Source: Telopea speciosissima (Eukaryota > Streptophyta > Magnoliopsida > Proteales > Proteaceae). From it: a DNA stretch of 64,000 nt. Below are positions 1 to 9,300 of the stretch, one piece after another. Location: assembly GCF_018873765.1 (NCBI RefSeq), contig NC_057925.1, forward strand, positions 57,114,970-57,178,969, written 5' to 3'. The translations under genes and the position numbers were made by a program. A model generated the notes under the pieces. It saw only the letters and a list, made by a program, of their open reading frames with translations, did no database searches and was not told where the DNA came from. How positions within the stretch are numbered: position 1 is the first letter of the stretch; the number at the start of each line of letters is the position of its first letter.

Positions 1-867
1 TTCTTAGTCCACCCACAAAGATCCCAATATTCATTTTCAGAATAGAACTCATATGGCAATCCCAACTCTTGAGGAATTCCTCTTCTCTGGTTCCACTTGC
101 TGTGTAACTTAGTTATGCATACCTTCACAGTGTTCCTAAAAATCTATTTCAAGGGGAACTGTGGACAGCAGCAAGAAAGTGGTGGGGACTATATCGACAA
201 TTGGTGAAACAGAGGAAAAGCACTGGCGCATCATGGGAAAGGCATGGACATAGACCAAATGGGATCCCCATTCAAAGCACTTAAACAACAATTTGAACAC
301 AACTCTCATTGATATTTTCTTATTTCTTTTTTTTTCCCTCTCATTTTTCATCTGGATAATCAATACATATTAGGAGGAACCAACTGGACTTACCCAGAAA
401 TAGGAACCGTGAACATACGAAATATAGGAAATCCACAATAAAGAAATCTAGGCAAACAGCAACAGATAGCAATGGGAGGAAAACCCAAAGGTAGAGCAAC
501 GCGGAGATGAAGGACGAACATACATACTGTAATACTGACCACCCCCACTCCCCAAAAAATAAAATAATACTGATCCAAAAATAGGGCATTTGAAATTGCT
601 TTCGATGACAGAGCACTCAGTAGTCATTACATTAACAATTGAATAAAAAACCAAAAAACAGAAAAGAAAAGAAAGAAACAGAGAATATATAGAATTTAAG
701 GCATACATAAACATGTAATGGGGAAAGAGAAGCAGAACAAGTTAAAACTATCAGCACATCATTATCAATAGACCAAATGCATCTGAATGATGTAATTTAA
801 ATTCAAGCACAAAAAGAAGGAATCAGTACTGGTTGAGAAGAGTTAAGAAGCAAGGAACGCCAAGAAC
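1..867. other. Probable intron of the uL18c gene; no clear gene
   Basis: AT-rich sequence downstream of the uL18c exon. The minus-strand frames are rich in Phe, Leu, Tyr and Cys and look like intron translation. At the extreme left, a minus-strand frame from about 113 to 1 follows an acceptor-like TTACACAG and has balanced codon content (reads KWNQRRGIPQELG...). I do not recognise it. Confidence 0.35.
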
Positions 868-1035
868 CTTCTTTCTAATACGAGAGTGTCGAGCGACCCT
901 GTTGTCTCCCCTGGTTCTAGCCTTGGCTACAATTAGCGGTGACGGAAGGGTTTGCGGTGCGACCAACTTGGATGGCAGAAAAAATTGTTGCGAAGACGCA
1001 AAAGCGCTGTGAAGGAAGGATAGAGAGTGAGACAT
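868..1035 (-). CDS. RPL18: Chloroplast 50S ribosomal protein uL18 (L18), first exon only
   Basis: The minus-strand frame starts at the ATG at 1035-1033. A TTG two codons upstream extends the frame but is not a plant start. Residues 1-38 are rich in Ser, Phe, Leu and Ala with few acids, as in a chloroplast transit peptide. They are followed by AKARTRGDNRVARHSRIRKK, which matches what I know of the start of mature plastid uL18, a protein that binds 5S rRNA in the 50S subunit. The exon should end at 868 with a GT donor at 867-866 in phase 0, giving 56 codons. The expected next exon (EGT...RPRL...) is not visible in 1-867, so the rest is either beyond the window edge behind a long intron or missing. 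An alternating TA run at about 1151-1160 could be the TATA region. Family call is fairly sure; gene integrity is unknown. Confidence 0.62.
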
Positions 1036-1499
1036 GTCCAATGGCTTATGGGTTCCCTCTTTTCAGTTCCCTGATGCCTGAGCTCTCGCGTCCCCGATTC
1101 CTGGAACCTCGACTGTCCAAACTCCAAAATCGTCACCTAATCTTGTAGCATATATATATACTCCCTTATCTTTTCTGTGTCGCAGTCGAGGATCACCACG
1201 ACATCGCAATCTTTCCATGAATGCCCTTGGTATTTCACTTTCCCCCTCCTAAAAAATTGTTTCCCCCCTTTCGAGGTCCTTCCAGCGCATCCTTTCGTTT
1301 CCTCTTGGGTTTTTTTTTTTTTTTTTGGTAAAATTCGTTTCCTCTTTGGTTATATGTTAATAAAACAGGTTGGATATATTTACCATAAAAAAAACAGGTT
1401 GGATATAGGATTTCAATAAACATACAAGTTTTTCCATTAGATCCGCAACTAGACCGCACATCAACTTAAGTTTTTTTGAGAATAGATAAGGCCCAACAT
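1036..1499. other. Upstream region of uL18c; no gene seen
   Basis: Holds the presumed minus-strand promoter (TATATATATA near 1151-1160). A T-rich run at 1311-1326, followed by GGTAAAATTCG, resembles a reversed poly(A) tail of a retroposon. No convincing reading frame. Confidence 0.3.
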
Positions 1500-1925
1500 T
1501 AGGGCTGTAAATGGATAATTAAAAATCTGAATTCAATCCGCATCCATAAATCCATTTAGAAAAAAATCCAAATATTTTAATAATAAAAAATTAAATAAAT
1601 AATGATCTTGAAGGTTTTTACAGATTCAATAAGTTCTAGAATATGAGAAAAAGAAAATCATAATCTAAGGGTTTTTGAAGATTCAACAGGTTCTAGAATA
1701 TGTAGAAAAAAGAATCATGACCTAGATATGGATCGAGAGTGCATTGTATCCGATAGAGGGAGGAAGGTCCGAGTTACACAAGGCAGAGATGTAAACAGAT
1801 TATAAAAAATTTGAATTTGTTTCGCATCCGAATCTGTTAGAGGTATTCGTATTCGACCAGAGAATATTCGGATCCAATCACATCTGATCTGTATCCGAGC
1901 CAAATCAGATCCGTTTACAGGCCTA
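1500..1925. mobile_element. hAT-like MITE, 426 bp, TAGGG-TGTAAA family
   Basis: Left terminus TAGGGCTGTAAATG and right terminus CGTTTACAGGCCTA are inverted. Flanking 8-bp direct repeats CCCAACAT (1492-1499) and TCCAACAT (1926-1933) match at 7 of 8 positions. The subterminal sequence carries the ATCCG/CGGAT words shared with copies at 25905, 36446 and 63181. There is no coding capacity. 8-bp duplications and a TAGGG terminus point to the hAT superfamily. Confidence 0.72.
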
Positions 1926-1967
1926 TCCAACATCATGCCAGAGTAAAATTTGGTGTTAACTTAGGGG

Positions 1968-2148
1968 ATCTATGTGCTTCCTGGGCTGATCTAATAACTT
2001 CCATTGGTATCCAATTTCTACAGTTGAAAGTGAGATCATTGCGAGCTACCCACAATGACCAGACTGGCTTCCTTTATTTGTTGGTCATTGAACCGTAGAA
2101 ATTGGACACCAATGGAAGTTATTTGATCAGCCCAGAAAGCACATAGAG
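1968..2148. mobile_element. Foldback MITE, about 180 bp
   Basis: The left arm begins ATCTATGTGCTTCCTGGGCT. The right arm ends in its inverted complement AGCCCAGAAAGCACATAGAG. The arms pair over roughly 55 bp and enclose about 70 bp. No coding capacity; superfamily not determined. Confidence 0.6.
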
Positions 2149-2239
2149 AGTTCCTCCTCGCAACCGTTGCCCCCAAGATCCCCCCCCCCCCCACCCCCAA
2201 GTTAACACAGGCAATCCTTGCACCACTCGTTGGCTCCCA

Positions 2240-2657
2240 CCTCCAACGAATTTTGTTAAATTGAACTGTGAAGCCTCCCTGAGCAAAGATTCAGCAGTTG
2301 ATGGTCTTGGGTATGTTATGTGTAACCATCTGGGTGAATGTAAACTTGCATTCTCGGAACCAACTGAATTTATGTCCATCTTGGTGGGGGAAGCTGCTTC
2401 GGTCAGGTCAGGTTTGCTTATGTGCATTGGAGAATGTTTTGACAAAGTCCAAGTAAATCTAGATTATCTCATCAATTTAATTACCAACCCCTTGAAGCCA
2501 GTTTCCGCTGATCGTAGTGCCTATCATCAATGATATTCGTTTTTTAGCTTCTGCGTTTTTAGAATGCTCTTTCAGTCACATTTCTAGGGAGTCCAATGTT
2601 GTTGCAAACTCACTAGCCCGAAAGGCCCTGTTGAGTTCATGGAAGACAAAGTGACAG
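2240..2657 (+). pseudogene. LINE-type RNase H domain fragment
   Basis: Translation gives a plant-type RNase H signature: KLNCEASLSKDSAVDGLGYV with the first catalytic acidic residue replaced (plants usually have NCDG), then a glutamate in the GEAASVRSGL segment. After a frame break comes the typical terminal block FSHISRESNVVANSLARKAL. This domain is common at the end of L1-type LINE polyproteins and in derived host copies. The frame is broken by a stop near 2533, so this is debris. A poly(C) run lies just upstream, at about 2181-2194. Confidence 0.6.
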
Positions 2658-2744
2658 ATTTCCACTCCTTGGCTCCAAGATCTTTGTAATTTGGATGCTT
2701 TGGCTTCCCCACGATCAAATTCTAAAGGAATATATCTTTTACCA

Positions 2745-3230
2745 AAAAACAAATTTGGAGTTTTGATATTTTCCTAAGCTTAAAGTCCTCCTTTGGCGTT
2801 GTTGCTCTAAGGCGATTAACGTTAATCAACTGTTGTTTAGGCGTAAACTTTCCCCAACCCCTGACTACCTTTGTCAAAACTATCACGAGACAGTTTTGCA
2901 TGCCCTTATGGAGTGCCCCTTTGCGACCTACTGTTGGAGGGCTTTGCATCTTTAGATCGATGTTTCTGACTTTTCAGGTTCTACCTTTATGGAATAGATT
3001 TTATTCCTTCAGCATCGGTTTTCTACTGTTCCAGATATAAGGGACACCACGCTACTATGAGTCTCCCTCCTTTGGGTAATCTAGAAAGCTTGAAATCATT
3101 CAGTGTTATAACTTGGGTCTCATCTTCAAAAGCTAACCATTAAGGAGAGGGTGCCCAAGTACCTATTAACCCACCCACATCCCCTTTCATATCCAATGTG
3201 TGACTATTTTTTCTACCTTATACATGGATA
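2745..3230 (+). pseudogene. LINE zf-RVT (reverse-transcriptase zinc-binding) fragment
   Basis: The plus-strand frame from about 2770 reads PKLKVLLWRCCSKAINVNQL then LLFRRKLSP, a Cys-bearing loop, and HETVLHALMECPFATYCWRA. This is the zinc-binding region that follows reverse transcriptase in plant L1-type LINEs. Stops follow from 2953 on, with scattered LINE-like words to about 3200. In intact LINEs this domain precedes RNase H; here it follows, so two separate fragments or a rearrangement are present. Confidence 0.6.
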
Positions 3231-4198
3231 TCCCAACATCCTTGGGGATTTTGATGTTATGGCAGTTGAATGTCTCTAAGTTAACTCTTCTTTCACCAGC
3301 CCATCTTCTCGCATCTTGGATTGTATTGTAACTCGGCCTCCTATTCTAGGGCTTGAGTACAACAGTGCATAGAACTAAACAAATAATGTTGAAAAACATA
3401 AACAAATGATTCAGACACAAGAATAAATATCTCTGAACCTCCCAACCAGTAATTCAAAATAGCAGCAATATCAGGAGCAGCTAGAAGAGCAAGTGCTAAG
3501 GAAGGTCAGTAGATCGATTCCTATCACATGTGTGAGTGTGTGTATATACTATATAGTGTGCCCCCCCCCCCCCCTCCCTATCATTCCCCCCTAACCCTCT
3601 AGCGTGCGTGCGTGTAAAGTCCCCTTGAGCAATCTCTTTGATAGGTTAGCAAAAAAAAAAAAACAACATGACATTAAAAAAAAAAAGTGAAATTTATGAA
3701 ACATCCCTTGAAAATGAGCCTATACTCAGATCACCCCCAGTATTAGAATCCTATACTCAAATTAGATCCTACCATTAATTAACTGATGAAGTAAGCTAGT
3801 TAGATTTTTTGAAAATCCTAAACTACCCTTGAGAAGAGTATAATTACTATTTTATCTTTAGATCTAAAAACCCAACATTTACTCTCTTTTTATCTTAATT
3901 AAAATAAGGAATCGGTCCTTCTTCCCCAAATTGCTAAACCGAATGGGAAAAAAGAAACCATCTTCTGCTCTCCAATAAAGAGAAAATGTATTGTAATAGA
4001 CTTTAATGGTGGTACATCCAAGAAGAAGAACCCAGAAAACAAATCAGGGAAAACTAATAGTTTTCCTTCCATTTGCTTTCAACTTTTATTGGTGCTTTCT
4101 GAGGCGGATTTTGATCCTCCTCTTGTTCTTCCGCTCTTGTTCGGTTTCTTTGCTTCTTCTTTTTTTCTTGTTCGTTGTTCCAATTCTCTTCTTAAGCA

Positions 4199-4423
4199 AT
4201 GGCATCTGCAGATGTTGAGTTCCGTTGCTTCGTTGGTGGCCTTGCATGGGTGACCGATGACCAGGCCTTAGAGAGGACTTTCAGTCAATACGGCGACATT
4301 ATTGAAACAAAGATCATCAGCGATCGTGAGACTGGGAGATCCAGAGGTTTTGGTTTCGTGACTTTCCGCGATGAGCAATCGATGAGGAATGCTATTGAAG
4401 GGATGAACGGACAGGATCTTGAT
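4199..4423 (+). pseudogene. Captured glycine-rich RNA-binding protein (GRP7/8-type) exon 1
   Basis: Starts at ATG 4199 and encodes 75 residues of a single RRM. RNP2 reads CFVGGLAW (residues 10-17) and RNP1 reads RGFGFVTF, and the fragment ends NGQDLD, the position where exon 1 ends in plant GRP genes. The region upstream of the ATG is pyrimidine-rich like a real 5' UTR, so the capture seems to include leader sequence. After 4423 the similarity stops and the frame runs on into unrelated sequence to 4555. The rest of the RRM and the glycine-rich tail are missing. It lies inside a Pack-MULE, so the parent gene is elsewhere. The frame is undamaged, so capture may be recent or the transcript tolerated. 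Confidence 0.78.
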
Positions 4424-4429
4424 ATGATT

Positions 4430-4699
4430 ATTACCATTGGAACCATGCCCACCTCTCTGTTTCTCGTCTTTCCCTCCCAAAATGGATTCCACCAAGTGAT
4501 CAGCTTTGGGAACTTCCTTTCTACCTGGCTCTATCTTCTTAAGTTGCACTCTTGAATCTTTTACCTTCTCATCCACCGAAAAATTTTCTTTAATGTCACT
4601 GAAGCTATTTCTTTGGAAGGCAACAGATGACAAAGAAAACAAAAACGTAGAGCAAACAAGCACGAAACAGAGACCCAATAACCCGACTATGATCGATCT
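4430..4699 (-). pseudogene. Second captured gene fragment with signal-peptide-like N-terminus
   Basis: The minus-strand frame from about 4699 opens with RSIIVGLLGLCFVLVCSTFL, a hydrophobic segment like a signal peptide or membrane anchor. It is followed by a hydrophilic, Lys-rich, low-complexity stretch (EKVKDSRVQLKKIEPGRKEV). The codon just before is TTG rather than ATG, with a TGA two codons further upstream, so the original start may be lost. It lies opposite in direction to the RRM fragment and meets it near 4430. Family not recognised. Confidence 0.35.
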
Positions 4700-4998
4700 C
4701 AAAGCTCATGTCTTGTCTTCTCTCGCTCCACCAATGAACAAGTAAAGCTTCAGATGGAGAGAACGAAGCTTCAGGGCGAAGTAGAGGCAGTGGGCTATTT
4801 TAGGTTGAAGATGAAGGAAAGGGTACTATTGTAAATTTAATTCTAATGATTTAATACAAAGGTAAAATAGTCATTTTACATCAATAATTAACAACAGATT
4901 AACACCGTTAATGTAGAGGGGGTGATCTAAGTATTTTCAAATATGAGGGGATGATCTGAGTATCGACCCATTTTCAGGAGGTGTTTCGTAAATTTCCC

Positions 4999-6387
4999 AA
5001 AAAAACACACAAATTGTTACCAACACTTTTACACTACAACAAATCAAGCAAAGGGAAGAGTATAAGGGATGTCCCTTATGACACAAAGAACTCCGAGGAC
5101 CGTGACCAAGGATGCGGCGTGATGTGGGTAAACGCATTGCCAGGGTAGACCGAGTTAGTTTGGCGTAGTTCGTACCAGGGTTGTGTGACAGCAGCAATAG
5201 TGAGGCAAAGGATGTGTTTTTTTTTTTACCTATGCCGCCATAAGGTATTGGGAGGGGGCGGGTTTGGGATTCGTTGATGGGGCGTGTGAGGGAGGTTGGA
5301 GTAATCGAGAGAGATGGGGGTGGAAGCAGGGAGAAATGGGGTTAGGAGAGAGAGATGGGGAGTAGAAGCATGGTAAGGGTCAAGAGGTGAGGGAGGAAGC
5401 AAGGAGGATCGAAGGTAGGCTGTGACTACTGATAAGATTGGAAAGATGAAAGGCCGAGAGCAATGGGGGTCTGAAGGGCTCCACGCAACCTCAAGGACAG
5501 GTCTTAAGGTGAATCGGGTGTTGGAAAGAGATAAATAGGGGTGGACAAAATGGGAAGAGAGGGCAGAGAGGGAGTTGGTGAAGGGGGAACATGTTGGAGG
5601 GGGTAAATGGCAGCTAGGTACTCAAGGGACGGGAGAGAGAGCTGAGAGAGTACAAGTGGGGAGGAGGAGAAAGAGAATCGCGAGGTGGGGGCAGAGAGAG
5701 TTGGGGGGACAGGAGAAGAGGTGGAGAGTGGCTCATGGGAGATAGAGATGTCACGAAAGAAGGCGGAGAGAGAATCGAAGGGTTGTTTTTTTCCCCTTAA
5801 CATTGCCCTCTCAAGAGGAGGTCTTGGTAATGGGGGAGGAGTCAGAGGTGGGGAGTCTAACCTGGGCTGAGCAAGGGTTTCAGGATGGGGAAAGTGAGGA
5901 AGAGAGAGTTGAAGGTGTGAGATCTCCAACCCGAGAGAGAGCGAGGTTATCAGTAGCATCAGTAGCTTCTAATAATGCCTTGTTAAATGCACGCTAAACT
6001 GTCAACTGTCAAAGAATTCTAGAGTCCTTAGACCTGATGTCTTACCATAAACTCACTGTGATAAGGTTGTTTGGACTCTGAAAGTCATCCATGAAATGCA
6101 AGCTATCTTAATTTGTCACATCACACTGGGAAACAAACAATACAAGACGAAATGGGATCTTTTGCACAAAAATTAAAAGCTAGTTTGTGTTAGCTTTTTC
6201 CAGAATTGTGCAGTTTTAGAGGTTTCATTAGGAACAATGTTGGATCAATACAAATAAAGTTATATCCCAGGGATCCAGGGAGAGCCCTCTGCTTTCATAC
6301 AGTAAAAAGGGAATCAAACTCCCTGGTCACACAATCAGATTACCCCAGCCTCAAGTGTCCGTTGATACTTGAACACAAAAAGGTGAA
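4999..6387. other. Purine-rich intergenic tract; no gene seen
   Basis: From about 5220 to 5950 the plus strand is strongly G/A-rich (GGGAG, GAGAGA, GGTGG words). Any frame here is low-complexity Pro/Ser or Gly/Glu translation. The remainder, to 6387, would be the 3' flank and 3' UTR of the BUD31 gene. No transposon ends recognised. Confidence 0.4.
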
Positions 6388-9300
6388 TCAGTCTCCACTT
6401 GCACAACCCCCACAACCACAGTGCACACATTCTATGACTTTCTCTTCCCTCAGATGTTTAGGAACTCTGCACACGCAGGTGGTGTTGAAGTTGTGATCCC
6501 GTGGCTGTATGCATCGTAGGCAGCAAAGGCGTTCATATCCTGACTGTAATTGGAAAAACAAAAAAAGACAAAGTAAACCCAGTCAGCCTATGCTACCCTT
6601 AAAAAAATCTTACAACCCCACTGGATAGAAGCTAAAATAAAATGATGTAAACTCGCCAATTAGATTTATCCTATGGATGGTTCATGGATGCAACTTCATT
6701 ATATCTAAACACGTTTATTTTTAGGTGACAAGCACATATGGGCATTAATCTACCTTTTATGTGGGGGAATATGCAACTAGATAGTAGATACCCAAGATAA
6801 GTAGGCAGATTTGTAGATGATTTTGAGACAATAGATAGAACCAAAAAGAAAAATAAATAAATAAAAAAATCTGTAAATGAAAATGTGAGATGTGAAATGA
6901 AATTTGCTGAGCAACAGAATCCAAAAAATTGAAAAACCTCTACAACAACAACAACAAACTCAGCACCATCCCAACTTAATAGAGTCTGCTACATGGATCC
7001 AAACAGAACAAAGTAGGGAAAACAGAGTTATTAAAAAAAAAAATGAAAGATAGTAAGAGGAAGTAGACACAGGCCAGCTCGGCAAGAGAAACTCAGCTAA
7101 ATGGGATTCTGCAACATGAATCCTTGCTCTCCAATAAGCTCTGTCCGAGGTCATACTTGGTACAAGACCTAGGCCATTCATGTCCTCCCTCACCATTTCC
7201 CCTATGGTCATTTAGGTCTACCCCTAACTCTTTTAGCTCCTTCAATCGGAATCATATCACTTCTCCTGACTGGGGCATCCCTAGGTCTCTGTTGAATATG
7301 GCCATACCACCTCAAACTTGAAAAACCTCTACTTCTTTAAATGTTGACTTAATTGGATGTTTAGTTTTTTCAATAATTTGAACCTGTGGTTTGCTGAACT
7401 TCCCAATAGAAGACCTAAATGTTGCTCGTCTCGTTCTTTCAGCTTTCATGTACAATGTCAGAGATTCTTGTCTTCATAAAACATTCTTGTCAATTCTAGC
7501 CCTGCCAGCCCTGCTGGTGGCATTCTCCTCAACCATGAGATTACATGGCAAGACTCAAAATTAAGAACGTGCAAGTAAGGCACAAAACACTGGGTGTTTT
7601 CAAAACCTTGGACCAACGCAAGGTCACTTATGGGTGGTAGACCAACCCTAGCCCAGCTGATTGTTTTTTATCCCCAATGTATAATTATGTATGTTAAAGG
7701 TGAATAAAAAGCACCAGCTGGGATTTGAGCTAATGTACGATGAGTAACCAGGCTTGGTCCAGCCAACCCTTACCAGGCCGCCTGCATAAAAAGCACAAGC
7801 TGGGATTTGAACTCATGAACAATGAGAAACCAGGCTTGGTCCAGCCCACCTGCGGTGCTGGGAAGAACTAACCCTAACCCAGCCCACCTGGACTCAGCCA
7901 ACCCTTACCCGGCCTGCCCAAATTTCTTTATCCCAAAATGCACAAGTAATTTGGTTATTGATCAGGAAGAAAAAAACATCAGGTGGAAATCAAACAAGAT
8001 TACAATGAGTAGAAGTTCTATAGGAGAATCCAATTTCATGTGTAGAGCAGTATAACTTTGTATATATACAAAGTTATTAGCATTAATTGCATGTAAATCG
8101 GGCTCAGGCCTGGCCAGGATAATCCAATTCCATGTGTAGCCAGTAACTTTATATACATATAACATTATTCGTATTAATTATGTAAATCATGATCAGGCCT
8201 GGCCAGTCTGAGTCCGAGACCTCAAGCCCTAACCCAGCCAAGCTGAAGGTCAAGCTGGGATTTTCCAACCATAGAAAAGTCCAACCCAAGCCCGGAAATT
8301 TTCATGGACCTGCACTCAGGTTTTTGGGCCCAACATGCACCCCTAGATGAAAGATTATTGATCAATAACAGAAAAACAATGTAAATGTTTGCCAGGCTCA
8401 TAATAAGATGATTGAGACAATGGAATTTGAGACTGCTAATCTATTGACCACTACTTTCATCAGCAGTTTTCACATTCAAAGTCCCTAGTTGAGAATTCAG
8501 CAAATGAGTTCGTGGTCGGCAGTTCAGTTTCCCTAGCTGTGTGACCTTAGCCATAAAATTTTCTTGCAATAGCCATTTCAGTTTTGTGACAAAAATTAAA
8601 TCTGCAGATAGTTTTCTCATTCCATTCAAAACCATTTTACCCGTCTAACTCTTCATTGAATATGTAAACGTATAGTTATGATAAGCAAAAAAATATATAT
8701 AAATCCAAATCAAGCAAGACACATCAAAACTCAAGCACATGTACTAAAATTAAGCTTCTGCCCGACTATCTAAGCCTACAAAAACACATGAATTTAAGTG
8801 TTTTTTTTTTGTAGTTCAAAAACTAATCATGTTCCTCTGCGCTTCAAATTTGCACAATGATCTTCAAATCCTATTGCAACTATCATTTTTCCAGTCCTGT
8901 TCAGCAACTATCATTTTGCACAATGATCATCAAATCCTATTGCAACTATCATTTTTTCAGTCCTGTTCCTGTTCACCAGAACTAAAAACCTATTTGTCTA
9001 ACTTTGGCTTCTGAATCATTTTGGGAACATGATCATTATAGCCCATCACCTTCCTAACAGTCCTCGAAATAATTCTATTTCTCTTCACAAGTCCTTCCCA
9101 TGCTGATTACCAGCCTCAATTACACAGTTTCTCCATCTCTTTAACTTCTGGAAATAGAGTACTCTTCTTCAAGTGTCCTATCGCCCTTCAAACAGCTGGC
9201 TCTGTTTTTGTATTCGCTCATCTCCTCCCTTCTGTTTACCCTATCCACCCAAACAGCACAACCACCACCACGAATAATAATAAATATAACTCATACTTCA

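Larger units (their letters stand above)
3687..4998. mobile_element. Pack-MULE (Mutator-like, gene-carrying), 1.31 kb
   Basis: Inverted ends: left starts GTGAAATTTATGAAACATCC; right, reversed, starts GGGAAATTTACGAAACACCT. The pairing continues through the shared motif ACTCAGATCAYCCCC. Flanks are A-rich (8 of 9 match), so the target duplication is only suggestive. Subterminal words such as CTAAACTACCCTTGA and GTAAATTTAATTCTAATG recur in the small elements at 61982 and 63499, making this a larger family member. Between the arms lie fragments of at least two host genes (4199-4423 plus, about 4430-4699 minus) with non-coding flank. Confidence 0.72.

Noticed and set aside
5504-5959. Long minus-strand open frame rich in Pro, Ser and Leu
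   Set aside because: It is translation of a purine-rich low-complexity tract, with no domain, no clear start context, and an equally open frame on the other strand.
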